Positions 12,901-27,900 of a stretch of 64,000 nucleotides of DNA are shown one piece after another. The notes beneath the pieces were generated by a model, which saw nothing but the letters and a program-made list of their open reading frames with translations, searched no databases and was not told the origin of the DNA. The stretch comes from Notospermus geniculatus (lineage: Eukaryota > Nemertea > Pilidiophora > Heteronemertea > Lineidae), in the NCBI GenBank assembly GCA_002633025.1, contig NMRB01001168.1:137149-201148 (forward strand), in the 5' to 3' direction. The position numbers were made by a program, and so were the translations under genes. Every line of letters starts with the position of its first letter. The stretch's first letter is position 1.

Positions 12901-15900
12901 AAGTAATACATTTAGGCCTAATCATTTTACAATAATGATCATCTAAGGCCCCTATTACATAGAGCTATACGCTATTCGGTATTCGCTATTCGGTATAGGG
13001 TATACAATTTGGAAAAATCTGACGTTTTGCACGATTCTAGCTATAAGCAAATAGCCTGCCCTCCTAATAGTTTAGTCTTGTGTAAACCACTCACTGAAAT
13101 AACCTTGCTCGATTCACACTATATGTGTGCCGAATGAAACCTGCCTAGAATACCGAATAGCATATAGCTGCTATGTAATAGGGGCCTAACGTCAAGGGAA
13201 TGTCTTGACTTATTAGTGATCCTGTGAAGCACCCTTGGGGCAACTATCAATGAAAACTTGGTCGGGAAATAAACTTTTCTTCGTACTCAATCAGCCTTGT
13301 TAATTTTATCTCAATCCAAGACCATGATCACAGAGCTGTAGTCTTTTGAACAATAATACTCAAGGAAATCCTATCCTATAATACTCAAGGAAATCCTGTT
13401 TGGGTTGGATACTCAAAGGAAATCCTGTTTGGGTTTGATACTTCAGATCTACGGTACATTTGGGTTTCAGCTCAGTCTTTTCTAGAGTTTCAGATTGTAA
13501 AGTCCAGCCTGAAGAAGACCCCGGTTGGGGTCGAAAATTTGCTAAATATTCTGGAAATTGACTTTATATTCTTTATCAAGGAAATCCTATGCAGGAAATG
13601 TCCAACTGTCATTGATTCTGAATGACGCATCAAACATAACGTCACGAACAATGTGCATGCATTTTTGTGTTAAAACTGAGTGTTCCCCAGCGCCTCCTTT
13701 GGGCACGCTGGTTCCCCATTAAACAGACTGGTGAGTTTACTGAGTGCACATCGAAGTACTTCCACAGAAACCTCATCCCATTTGAACTCTGATGGGTACA
13801 AGGTCCACGAAACTGAGAAATGGAATATTTTTGACTGTGAAGCTCAGGGACCTTATTCACAAAGGCCCCGTAACTTTAAGGGTACGCAAATCCTTTGTCA
13901 GGCTGATAGTGAACAATAGGTTGTCCGCAAATGGACAATAGTTTACGCACTACGTAGAGTTGCGGGGGCTTCGTGAATAAGGTCCCTGATACATACCTCG
14001 AGAAACAAGTCAATGGTTGGTTGGTTATCGACATATGTGATTCCGCCAACTGGCAAGGAAATCTTCTCCTTCCAACAGTCTTCCAACTCCATCCTGAAGA
14101 TGTGCTCGTTGAAGTAATTCTGTAGCTGCTCATTTGCAAGGTTAATACACAGCTGGAAAATTTAAAGTTACAGTAGTATTACACAAACCAAAGTTTTTGG
14201 GGTGTATTAAAAAGGGTGTTTAAGACTTAGAGGCGTGTAACTTCGTCAAATGCATGGTTGAACTGCGTGCATTTAGTGAAGTTACAAGCCTCTATTAGTC
14301 TTAATCGCGCAATGATCGCCCTTTTTGAATATGGCCCTTCATGTTTAAATTTAAAAGCCCCTCTGAATTGAATTTTTGGGTATTTTCAAAGTGTTAAGAG
14401 AATGCAGGTAGAGACCTCATAGCCCTGTGAAGGTCCCCCAAATGCTTGCCTGATACATACTTCAGAGAATCAAGACTTACTTTCAGCACGCACTGAAAAA
14501 ACTGCATTGACTGTTTCCACCACAGTTCGGCGCTGACGCGAGTGCAGTTGAAACAGTCAATGGACCAAACACAGAAGTGATTAGAACGACGACGTCGACG
14601 CAATATTCTGGTGGAAACGAGGCCTTACACAGCATGAACTCTTAGTCGTTAAATTGTCATATTTCTAGCTCATGAAGTAGAGATTTCAGAAAAGACACTA
14701 AATTCAATGTGACAATGTGACTCACTTTGCTGTAACAGGGTCACAAATTATTATGCACCCTACTCACTCTATAATGTGTTGCTCATAGGTTTCTAAAATT
14801 CTTACCTGCTCAAAGCTGTTCTTCTGGAAATTCTCAAATCCAAAAATATCAAGGATGCCGATCTCAAGACTTGGGCCACTGAAAATCAAGAAGTACAAAT
14901 TCAACCAACACCAATGTGCACTACAAGAGGACAATAGACTCGGGACCCAGTCGTTGTGTCGCTCCGGCCGCCGCACTACACTCCACAAACGACTGGGAAA
15001 GCAAGCTGCAAAATCAGCGGCTAGCGTACCGACAACAACAACGGATGTGAATGAGTTCAGCCAATCAGAAACTGCGTCTTCAACGGCCGTCGTCTGCTCG
15101 TTGCAAGATTCAAATCAGCTGATTATATCGGAACTTTCTTCGAGGTCAAGGACGGTATCCTGATACCTAAGTTCGATGCTGTGTGCGATAAGCAGTACTT
15201 ACGGATAAAAAAATATCCTGCTAGTGACTTTGAAAAGATTCTAGACGGGCGAGAGGCTCTGGTAAATTTCATCAATAACAACCAATCAAAAGTGTGCCAG
15301 ATTTCCCCTAGTAGATTGCTTTCTGGCAATTTCATTGGTCGAGATGGCCGTTGTTGTTGTCGGTACGCTAGCCGCTGATTTTGCAGCTTGCTTTCCCAGT
15401 CGTTTGTGGAGTGGAGTGCGGCGGCCGGAGCGACAAAACGACTGGGTCCCGAGTCTAGAGGACAAAGGAAAATACCACAACTTGACTTGTCAAAAATAAA
15501 TCACCCATATTCTCCATATTCAACGCTATATTGGATACCGGCCGGGTACTTAGCTTAATGCCCATGTCACACTGTCCCGAAATTAGACACCTGATGGCCA
15601 CACGAATATGGAATTTTGAATTTTGCGTGAAGATGGCCCCGAAGTCAACTTCCAGAATCTTGCAAATTTTCGATCCCAACCGGGGTCTTCTGCAGGCTGG
15701 CACTTATCAGTAAGATTTCCAAAAGTTTCCATTAATTCGTATGGCCACCGGGTGTCAACTTCGGGACAGTGCGACACGGGCATTAAGGAATTAAACCCCA
15801 AGCGAGGGTCTTGGTTGCGAACACCAAACCCGCGAAGGTGGAGCTAAAATGTAGTCCAAAACCAAGACACTTCGCCGAGGGTTTAAAGGGAATTTTTGCT

Positions 15901-18900
15901 CCACCCGAGCAGACGCCGCGGTGTCATTTCCACATCGGAAACCACTGACATCGTTCCAATGTCCCTTGTTGGTTGAAAGAGACAAATTTTTCTCTTATGC
16001 ATTCTCCAATGAAATTTTTGACTTGAATACCAAGGCATTTTAGAGTCTCGATGCGACATTTGAAATTTTACCAAAGGATTCCAGTCCCAAAGAACTCACC
16101 AGTCTTCAGGAGGCTGTATAAGATTATTGATACCATTGACAATCCAGCTGAACAGCCTGCCATACAAGGCCTTCGCTAACCCATTTCGGCAGTCACTGGC
16201 CTGGCTTAGGTTTCTTTCTTTCTTGATGGACTCCCCTCTTGTGATGTTCACCTCCGACACTAAAGCAGCACCCAGTTCGTCTGCAGGAACATTCAATAGG
16301 CTAGCTATCTTCTTCAGCACATCCGTGTTGATGATTTGTGCAGCGTCGTTGGATCCCACGGGTTTGAAATTCAGGTCTCCAAGCAAGAGTGAGGCACTCA
16401 GAATAGAGAACATGTTGTGGACATCCTGCAATGAAAGGGGACTGGAGGGGGGGTTGGTAAATTGTAAACTCCCTACGCAGTTGTGTACCGCGCCCCCTTC
16501 GGTTTACCCGCTCTCCACACCTGCTTTACTTCGTGGAAGTCGCCGTGTTTGGTTAACAGATGGTGCTGAGAGAGTTGACCAATGAGAGCACCGAGCAACC
16601 GGTAACCAAGCTGGTCTGAGACACTTTTTCATTGGCCGAACGGTTCGTAGCCATGGTAGGACAAAATCATCCGTTCCCAACGGGCCAAAGAGTTCTGAAA
16701 GCAGCGTGCTGATAGGCTATAAAACTCGCGCCAGGCCCTGACGCCATCTGTTCACCAAACGCGGCGACTTCCACGAAGTAAAGCAGTTATGGAGAGCGGG
16801 TAACCAAAGGGGGCCCGGTACACAACTGCGTAGGGAGTTTAGGTAATTGATACCGGTAATGTAAGTTCTTATATTACTGCATTTTCTGATGATGGAAATT
16901 TTAGAAGTTCGAATCCTTTCCAATTTCCATCATGTAAAACTAACGTACTTGGACCTGTTTCATAAAATGACTTTAAGCTAATGGTACCATTAACTTCAAT
17001 GCATTTTCCATTTGGTTAACATTAAAAGTCGTCTCCGAATTTCGCACATTTTCGACCCCAATTAGGGTCTTCCTCTGACACTTTCTAGTAAAGATCCCAG
17101 AAGTGAAGATCCCAGAAGTCACTCACTTCTGAGATCTCTACTAGAAAGTGCCTGCGGAAATTTGCAAAATTCGCAAACGACTTTATGTTTACTATCATTT
17201 TGTGTGTTGCTTTTTGTGCTCTATGTTGGATTTCCATTTGGTTAAAGGTACCATTAGCTTTAAAGTCATGTTATGAAACAGGCCTTTGGTGTCTTAAAGC
17301 CCGTTTCCACATGCGCGTTTCACGCTGCGTGATGCGTCAATTTCAAATCTTTTGTTATTTTTCGCCGCTCTGCTTCCAAACAATGGGCAAAGCGTCAAAA
17401 CGTGGCGTAAAATGCTCATGTGGAAACGGGCCTTCACCTCATTCGTGAATCCAACAAACTGTAGCACCTCTCGAAGCTCCAAGAATTTGTGGCCCATCTC
17501 TGGTACCATATGTTTCGAGACATCCTCATTGAGGTCCTTACTTCGTAAGTACCTACAAGTATGACAAAATGTCTACTTATGATGAACTTTGGCTAGGAGA
17601 CAATCCCGCCCCCCCCCCACTCCTTAATTTTAGGGTACCGGTACACATGCTTGTTCCTGAGTTTGAAAAGGACCCCCTTATGGAAGGAACCAAGGGAAAT
17701 TTTCCACCCCTTTCTGCGGGCTTTTTTCATCCACAGACCCCCTATAATGGAAGGAACCAAGATATTTTCACCCCTTTTTCGGGAGGAACGAAATGAGACT
17801 TGGATATGATGCACTACACGAGGTACTCGTTGGGGATAAGGTAAATGCCAGGGTAAATGATAAAGCACGTCCTGACCCAAAAGACGAGTGTACAACAGGA
17901 GGGATAACTCGTCGCTGGGATTGAGAATAGGACTTTCATACCCCTTTTAATTATTTTTTTGGGAAGAGAACCTTTTGACCCCTTTTAAAGAATTTTTCGG
18001 GAGAAAAGTCATTCAAACTTCCCCTACCTCGCATGATCAACAGGACTGCGCGTGATTGGTACTGTCGTACACCTGGGCGGCATGTTCATTTAATTACAAA
18101 TGCGTCAATTGAAAACATGTTTTTCGACTTGTCATGCTTGTGGTCGTGTGACATTTGAGAGAACAATCTCGTCTTCAGGTGCTGTATCCAATTATGGGTA
18201 TACTTTTGTAGATCGAACTATACCCAGGGTATAGTTTTGTGCGAAGACATTGAACGTGGGTATATTTCTGTTATACCCAGGACAACATTAACCGATTCGG
18301 CAGCATGAAGTTCATTTGCATACCTGTGATCTTTAGCTTCTTTCAATCCATACGCACTTCTTTCATCAGGAGAAAGTCCGGCAAACATCAGGTAGAAAAT
18401 ATGGTAGTTTCTCTCTCCAACACCGTGATGGACAACTCGTGACTTTTCAAGAAGGTATTCGGTTATTTTTGCTGCAATGGACAGATATTGTGAAACTCTA
18501 TGATCAATGATAAAATGTCTTAAGTGCTTCTGGGAACCTTGCAAATGCTGATGTCAGGTCACACTGCAATTGCCTACGCTACGATGGAACAGTCGGCATC
18601 AGGCGTCGCAATCATGGTCAGGTCACAAAAACGGAAATGTGTACGATCATCGTGGAACAAGCAGCATCAGCGCGTAGGGAATTGTAACTTGAGTCAGGTT
18701 GGCTGCGAATGGACTGCACCTGTCGGGATGACTACTGGTTCAACTCTTGTGATTTGTGATCTTTTTGATCGGCGACAGGAGGTAATAATCTAGGAGGACC
18801 CTACTCCTGAAGTAGGCTCTCAGCACTCAAAACGAGTTTTTGAAATAAATATACCATATTTTGCATTGCAGTGTTTTTCATCATCAATTTAACTGATTTT

Positions 18901-21900
18901 AACATCATTAGGACCAACATTCCGTGAATGTTTACTCACGGGATGGCGACAAACGATGATTTTGTGCGTAGGAACAGGCTGTTATATACATTAAGACCAC
19001 GGGTGGTCACGCTCAGAAACAGGAAGANTATTACAATAACCTATGGCAAAAAGACTGATTGTTCAAATCATTAAATTGCCATAACTTTGTTTATAGATGA
19101 GCTATTGGGATAATTCAAACTGTTCTGAATTCAGTATTCATCAAGCTACACAGCCGTTATGATTGTACTTCATTTTGATACAGTTGAAAATTTCTTTTGC
19201 CATACCTATCAGCGGCCCTCACCCCCTCTGCCAAAAATCCTCCTGGATCCGCACCTGAAAGCTCTCCTGATAATTCACATTTAGTGGCAATAGTGCAATG
19301 ACTAGGCCTAGGCATGGACATTCTGAAAAGCACTTTACCAGAAAAAGCCTACAACACACCGTGGGAAGAGTACGGTAGGCTCATTCATGTCATTTCTTCG
19401 AATCGGCAGCCGTAGGCTACCGGATTTATCATGTTTACGGTATAGCCAAGAATTTTTTTTTTTCATGGTAAACTTCGGGCAGATCAATTCTGTCAAGCCC
19501 GGGGTTCAGCCAACCTAGTGACGACAAAGTGGCACTTTCGAGGACAGCCAACAAATCACTGAATGGCAGACGGCATCAGGGGCATAGCTAGCTTTTATGG
19601 CCTGGGCAAAACTGATTGAGTCTGGGACGGGGTCGACTGGGTGGGGGTCCTCCCCAGAACAAACCTCTCAGATTTTCCCCACATCTGACACACACAAATG
19701 ACTTGGCCTGAAGTGGGAGAATGACCCTTTAGAGAAAAAAATCGCTTTGTCCCTTTTTGCTCTGGGAAATCCCTGTCCCCTGCTTTTTTTATGCCCCCGC
19801 CCTGGGGATCACCAGGTGAATTACCTGTACCCAGGAACCGTACAGTAGGCCTACCGGTACTTCTGCCAGGGGCGGATCTAGGATTTGCCAAGGGCGGGTG
19901 TCCAATCCATCCAAAAAGGGCACCTCAGGAGGGGGCAAAGCCCCCGACATGCGCGCCAAAGGCACGCGCCGGCGGGGGTCTGGGGGACCTCCCCCAGAAA
20001 ATTTGAAAATCTAGACACTCTATACGGTACCGGTAGTCAAAATGGAGGATACGTACGTCAAAAGTAACCAGTATATTTTCCAAAATGCACCTTAGACAAG
20101 TGATGCCAGGAAGACAAGCAGCACAATGTGCCATTTGAGGCTCGACACTATGGGGCAATTAAAACACCCAGTTCAGCTAAAAACAACACATTGGATTTTG
20201 AAAACATACACTCTTCAAAAAAGGGCACCCTAAGCAAAAGGGCGGGTGTCCGGACACCCTGGACACCCCCCTTATCCGCCCCTGACTGCAGAGTCAATGC
20301 CCTTGCTCACTGTGTGAAGGGGTCAAACCCAGTGGTAGGCCTACACGGCATACTATCTATGTTATTCGGTGGTCTCGACGATCATGCAGCCACAGCTGCG
20401 AGTGTATGGGGATACAGTACCCGACGTAATATTATGTGGTTCAATGCCGACTGCCCCCCCCCCCTCACCTATGAAGGTTAGGCCTACAAACTCTCCCCCA
20501 ATCAAACATTCCAGAGGGGCAAGCCTGCGGCATCTTCGATGCCTCTAGTTTATTTTACCACTTTATACTGTACAGACAACAACTGCCATGTACCGGGTAC
20601 CACTAACGTCGGAGGACGTATTAAGCACTTTCTGAATTCAGTACATTTGCAGGGTTTCTGCCAGAAAAAATATTTAGGGGGGGCACAATCCGGGTGCCTT
20701 CGGCCGAAGTGGGGGTCTGGGGGGCCTCCCCAGAAAAATTTTTTCCCCAGAAGGCTGGAGATGCATTTTCCAAGCATTTCAGAGCTTAAAACTTCTTGTG
20801 TACAGATCTTTGTTCAAGCATTTCAGAGCTTAAAACTTCTTGTGTACAGATCTTTGTTCAACTATTGTATCTCTTGAATGAAAATAAGGGCAATTTAAAG
20901 ACACTGCTCTGCAATTTAAGGGGGGCATTCCCCCCTTCAGATCATGAAAGGGGGGCTCCTGCCCCCTTTGCCCCCCTCTGGCGGAATCCCTGATTTGTGG
21001 CTTTAAGTTGCTTTGAATCGAAAACCCAGACATTTAGGCCCGTATTCAATAAGGGTGATCATCGCACGTTTAAGGGTGTTTTGGCCTAATCAGCGTACAA
21101 ATTCTGCATTACACAGGTTAAAGGCCTAGAAAACTATTGTCTGATGTCTGTACGGTGGTTCACCAGAGGCGTTTACCCGCAGGATAATCACAGGCGTCTA
21201 ACTATCCTGCGTCTAAGTCAAAGAGCATGAAGGAAATGTTGAACGATCAGGAAGGCTTGTCTAGAATTTTTCCAACACTTTCTATTGTCCTCGCACACTA
21301 AGACGCAGGAATGTTAGACGCGTGTAATCATCGTGTGGGTAAAATGCCAGGGATCAGGCAGCTTACAGAACGTAGAACAATAGTTTCTAGGCCTATAACC
21401 TGTGTAATGCAGAATTTGTACGCTGATTTAGCTAAACACCCTTATTGAATACGGCCCTTATTGTCTTCAACAAAGTCGTTTCTTTATTGTTTAACATTAA
21501 CAATAAATGACTGAAGTCTATTAGTTTTTTCCCTAAAAGAGATACATGTAGGCCTAAAAAGATTACCAATACATATTGATCAGAATGTGTTATCAGTTTC
21601 ATTCAGCTCCTGCAGAAGGTTACGCATGTCGCCAGGGGATTCTGCTCAAAATATTCCATACAAATTGAAAGGTGCTTTGGAGGAAGGCACATAGTTACCA
21701 TCCCCCTGCAAGAGAGCTCGTACGCCAACAACCAAGGATGGGGTTTGTCCCTTGTCGCCAGGCAGCGAATGCTTCACCAAGAGTAAATGAAGGGGAAGAT
21801 ATCGGGATACAGAGTCAACATAAATGTGACCTGCCCTCATCATGATGTGATCAACATATCAGATTTGATATTTTGTCATTGAACTCGGCTCCTTTAACAC

Positions 21901-24900
21901 CTACTGACATCAATAACAACAAGTTCTACCATTAGGATTTCATACCCTAGGAATCGAATGAGCTGATTACTTTTGATCTGAGATGTTGGGTCATGGTGAT
22001 ATTGATATCACGACTTTGATACTTTGAGATAACTTGCCATATTGTCAACTGAGCAACATGAAACAAGTCCCATTTCATGCCAAAGACAGTACTATGCTAA
22101 ATTATCAGCCTCACGTGTTCGAGTGATTGAAATATCATGAGATTTTGATACATCGGACTTGATAATTTGAAATATTTCTGCCCGTGGTAGAGTTAGAGGC
22201 ATGATATCACCTCTCCATTCCGGTTATCGAGGATGCCCATTTCGCTTATGCAATGACCTTGATGATCAGATGTCAAGGTCAAGGTGAAACGTGATAACTT
22301 GAAATATCTCTGTCTGAGGTAGAGGTTTGATAACACCCATAATTAGGTTATTGAGGATGCCCATTTCGATTGCACAATGACCTTGATGACCAGAATCATA
22401 GTGTGACATAGGCTATGACAATTCGCATTCTTATCTAATGAACCTAGGGGAACCCTATGACATTTTCAATGTCCTCTTGTTGGCTTTGAATGCATAGCAT
22501 CCTAAACCGTAAACTCCCTACGCAGTTGTGAGTCGCGCCCCCTTCGGTTTACTCGCTCTCCACAACTGCTTAAAGATAATATATCACGGGTATTTTCGCG
22601 GGCCACGAAAATCACTGTTTATTTACATTTTGTTTGTTTATGTCCAGTCTTTCTTTGTGTTATGAGTAATTTGTTGGTGGCATGCCCCTCTAGAAATTCT
22701 TTTGGTACCGAAACTATTCAATTTGGTGGGTTGGCATGTCCCAAAAGTTCAAAATAATATAATGTAAACATCCATGTTTACAAACATTGAAAGTAAACAA
22801 TGAAGTCGTGATGCATTATCTTTAACTTCGTAAAATTCGCCGCGTTTGGTCAACAGATGGCGCTGAGAGAGTCGACCAATGAGAGCACCGAGCAACCGGT
22901 AACCAAGCTGGCCTGAGACACTTTTTCATTGGCCGAGCGGTTCGTAGCCACGGTAGCACAAGTACATCCATTGCGAACCCCGGTTGCCAACGGGTCAAAG
23001 AGTTCTGAAAGCAGCGTGCTCATAGGCTGTAAAACTCGCGCCAGGCCCTGACGCCATCTGTTGACCAAACGCGGCGACTTCTACGAAAGTACATGTAAAG
23101 CAGTTTGTGGAGAGCGGGTAACCGAAGGGGGCGCGGTACACAACTGCGTAGGGAGTTTACCTAAACCGTGGTTGAAAAAGCTCATTTCTGGAAGGTAGTT
23201 CTGAATGGTATTTGCGTCACCGCAGTTTTGTGACTTGAGAGTCGTGTAGCGATACGACGGAAGCAAGTGGACCCGATTATGTAGCCTAATGGTGTAAAAC
23301 GGCACGGTTTTGATTCTAACTCTTGGTGTTGGTGATGCATGTGGAATAAACAAACACCACGATGTATCATTCTAATGCCAAGTGGAGGTTTTAGGTAACG
23401 TCATAAACCAAGAGATCGGCTAAGCCTAGGTCACATATCTACCCGGCCCTGTAGGCCTACGATTTTCCCCACCCGGCGGCTTGCCGTGGATTTCAGAGAC
23501 CGTACGGGTCCATTACGATTTTCATGTCTACGGTGTGTGTGTTCACATATTCAACGGCGCCCGGCGGAGCCCGGTGAAATTGGTGGAGAGTAGTCGCAAG
23601 ACGCCCGTCAACAAACCGTAGGTGCCGGCCGGATGCCGTGTGGTAAGCTTCCGGGCTCCGTCCGATGAACAGATGCGCCGCAAGGCCCCCGGCTGGGGTC
23701 CGGCCGGGGTCCTCATGGAGGACCATGACGTCTCATGGATATGTGACGGGGGCTTAAAGAAGCCTTTGGCAAAGAAACTCCTCAGTAAAGGAAGCCTCTC
23801 AGGTAGGCCTATTTAAAGAGGAACTGACCCCTTCAATTATAATGACTATTTTTGCTGTTCCAAATGGGTTTGACACCACTCTATGACTGGCAAAAATTTG
23901 GTGAAAAAATCTCAGCTCAATTTCAAACTACAGACAAAAATGTATTTATCAGAATTCAAATTTCCCGCTCAATTAGTGATGTCATACCTAGAACCATTTC
24001 TATAGTCATCCATTGTGAAATGTACCAAATCTTTGTCCAAGAGAGCCTTTCAAGCGCACTTTCTAACTCAAAGTGTTGATTTAAGAGGAAAAGTCCAAAG
24101 TAAACACAATGGGCCGTATTCAATAAGGGTGTTTAGCTAAATCAGCGTACAAATTCTGCATTACACAGGTTATAGGCCTAGAAACTATTGTTCTACGTTC
24201 TGTAAGCTGCCTGATCCCTGGCATTTTACCCACACGATGATTACACGCGTCTAACATTCCTGCGTCTTAGTGTGGGAGGACAATAGAAAGTGTTGGAAAA
24301 ATTCTAGACAAGCCTTCCTGATCGTTCAACATTTCCTTCATGCTCTTTGACTTAGACGCAGGATAGTTAGACGCGTGTGATTATCCTGCGGGTAAACGCC
24401 TCTAGTGAACCACCGTACAGACATTAGACAATAGTTTTCTAGGCCTTTAACCTGTGTAATGCAGAATTTGTACGCTGATTAGGCCAAAACACCCTTAAAC
24501 GTGCGATGATCACCCTTATTGAATACGGGCCTAACTGTCTCAGGAAGGGTATTATTATTCAACAAACTGTCGAGATTGACCAAGATATCGAAATCTCTAA
24601 ATATGGTACTTTCAATTATTTCTGAATTTTCACCTGAATTTCAGGAGTAAAGATCCCCACATGGCTGACTAATTGATTTTGAATCACGGCAACGTGGTTG
24701 ACATAGAAATATATTCTGTCCAGCTGTCTTAGATACAGGTATAGCACATTTTGCAATGGTCACTATATTGCAATGGTTCTCTGAATGACATCACTAATTG
24801 AGCGGGAAATTTGAATTCGAAAATTACATTTTGGTGTTTATTTCGAGAATGGTTGGAAATTTTCAAATCAAACTGTTGTGAGTCCTGAAGTGATATCAAA

Positions 24901-27900
24901 AGGCATTTGGAGGTGTCGGTAACCCAGTTTGGCTGGCAAAGTGGTCAGTTCCCCTCCTAGGTCACATATCCACTCCGGGGCCCGTACGGCGAGTAAAAAC
25001 AGACATTTTGGCCAATTTCTACGGTGCCCAGTTTGATCCAGCCTGCTTTCCGCCTATCTATTGAGGCGATTTCGGCATGATTCATCATAGATCCGAGTTT
25101 CAGTCTCTAAAATCCGCAGCAAGCCGCTGGGTGGGGAAAATCGTACGGGGCCCGGTGCATTTGTGACCTAGGCTTAAAGGAGAGTTTTAGAATACGGGCC
25201 CTGGATTGAAGTGGCAGGACTACAGACATGCCGGGTTCAAATTTCCGTGACAGAACGGTAGCAGAATACTTCAAGAAAGTTATATTCGGTTGGAGTATTC
25301 TTAAACCAGATTCCGTACATGAGGAAACACGTTCAACCCTGATCTGTGCCGCCAAATGTTTGCACGAGGACTGTTCAACGATTAGCTTTTTCCGCGATGA
25401 CACAGTATACCTTTGTCAATTAAATAAAAAGAAAGGGACGTGTATGGAGAAAGAGGAGGCATATGAACAACAGGGAGCCCGAATGTATCAGAAAATGGTA
25501 GGTATTTCGTTGTCATTGTATAGTTCATGCGCTGGCCCTGTAATTAGTTCATGTGTTGACCCTGTAATTAGTTCACGCGTTCACCCTGTAATTAGTTCAT
25601 GCGTTGATCCTGTAATTGGTGAAAATTTGCTGGTGTCGGACAGAACACGTTTTGAAACACAGCAAGTAGTGGTTCTGCTCCAACTCTGATTCTTCTGAGG
25701 AACAACAGATGGCAGTCAGGTGCACCACATATCACTAGAGATGGCGACATCATGGCGACATGCCATAAAAGTGACAAAAGTGCCTTAAAAATGACAAAAG
25801 TACAAATTGGTCACCTGACACCAGGGTCCAGTTTCACAAAGAATCTTAAGTCTAAAGTTTGACTTAAGTCATCATGTGACCAGGTTTCAGCAAATCAGAT
25901 GGCTTCATTTCAGACTTAAGTTTTTTCTTAGACTTTAGATTCTTTGTGCAACTGGGCCCAGTTCTTAAGCCGCTCTCACACGTGCGACAATTTCCGTGCG
26001 ATTGTATTTTTCTACGTTACACAAACAATCGCAGAAATTATCGCAGACGTATCGCAAAATTGTCGATAATCAGCGTTTTTTTGGCGTTCACTTGCGGTTG
26101 TTTGCGATTATAGCTGCGACAATCTTGCGACAATACGGGTTTTCTGTCTGCAGCCTCTTCAATCGACACCGATGATTTGGGGTTATAAACGATTTTTGCG
26201 ACATTGTGCGATATTTTGCGACAATCTGCGGTTGCTTTGCGATAAGTTGCGACAAGGTTAAATTTTTTGAACATTTCCAAAAATTGCACGATATACGCGA
26301 TTGCCTGCAATATTATCGCAAGGTCTGCGATAGTTTGCGTTAATTTGCGACAGTACCTGCGATTTTCTATGGCAAATAAACACGACAAGGACCGAAATCG
26401 CCACGTCCGATAAGTTTATTCCACAATCCAGATGAAATTAGGAGAATACCGTATCCACAGGAGGTTACCGTTTATACCGCCCGTGGAAAGAGAACAATAT
26501 CCAAGAACAACAAGTGTGCACCCAACACAGCCACTAGTTCTGTTGATATCGACTTCGACCGAAAGGCCTTGGTTTAAGCAAATTTCATATTTTATTGATG
26601 CCAACAGTGCAAGTTGTCGACTAAGATACAATGTAACATTTTACAAAGATTCTGACTACGAGACAATTCTAGCTCAATACAGACTAAATTACATAATATT
26701 GTTCGAGGTTAATGGCATCAGTGCACAAAATCCTAAATGTCGTATGAGGCCTTTATTGAGTGTGTACGATTTTACAAGTGGTAAATATGTTGGTCGAATA
26801 GAGTTAAAAACCAGGAAGGAATGTTTAGAATGGGGTGGTCCCACTGACCTGGCAAATGCCATGTGGGTGGTTCAGGACAACATGGAGGGTATCTCTGTAG
26901 CTTGTTTTATAAATGAGGCCTTGTTAATCATAGCCTACAGTTTCATCATTGAATCTGTCAAAAATGGCCTAGTTTACCACTTATCGCAAAACGCCACGGC
27001 AAAAACAATATCGCAAAACGCCACGGCAAAAACAGCCAAGTTGGACGCGGACATGATGTACAGCTCGAGAGTTTTTTTTCTCGCCTGTGACGTGTCATTG
27101 GTGATGTCATCAATGAATTCTGATCGCAGAAAGTATACGAAGACGGTATACGCTTTACGCTTATCAAAACCTGGCGCTAGGATGTCCAAAAACACCATTA
27201 AAATGCCAGATATGTATCAAATGCTAGGATACGATTATTCCACTAGAACCTTTATTTACCATTTTAATAAGTTTTCATACACAAAAATCAGTCTAGTTGA
27301 AACAATCAACTGTTTCAATAATAAAGATCAGATCAGACTCACTCACATTGCAATACGATATCCCCCATCACTTCGGAAGTTTTACATAAGTTATATAATT
27401 GACCCTCAAATGTCCCACATGACAATTGAAAAATCAAGGTCTTTATTATTCATTTTTAACTCGTATAATGAGCATATTGGTTCAAGATGGACGATTCGTG
27501 CTGTTGATATATTAGAACATGCTCCCTGATACTTTTCCATTCCGTCTCATGTTCGAGATGTGTTTTTGAAAGCAGAAACTAAGTTTTTGGTCAGAAACTA
27601 AGTTTTTGACTTCAGAAACCAAGATTTTGGTCCAGAAACTTATTTTTGGTGCTAAATCTTAGTTTTTGCTCGTGAAACTAAGTTTCTGGATCCAAAGTAC
27701 TAGTTAGATGTCCAAAAACTAAGTTTTTGGACCAGAAACTTAGTTTTTGAAGTCAGAAACCTAGTTTCTGGAGCAAAAACTAAGTTTCTGGAAATAATGA
27801 ACAAACGGCTTGCCATAAGATGTCAGCGGGCTAAGGTGGACCGCCGGCAAAAAGTGACGTGACAATGAGCCACTGCACAAGCTCTATAGACTGAATGACA

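Noticed and set aside
16127-16585. 152-codon plus-strand ORF
   Set aside because: It lies opposite the myosin exon 16100-16425, which has splice sites and conserved motifs; the plus frame is a shadow.
20128-20481. 117-codon plus-strand ORF
   Set aside because: Begins inside the GGGGCGGAT-type element and continues through poly-C text; no domain features.
26038-26388. 116-codon minus-strand ORF
   Set aside because: Read through the TTGCGACAAT-rich transposon; no domain and repetitive codons.
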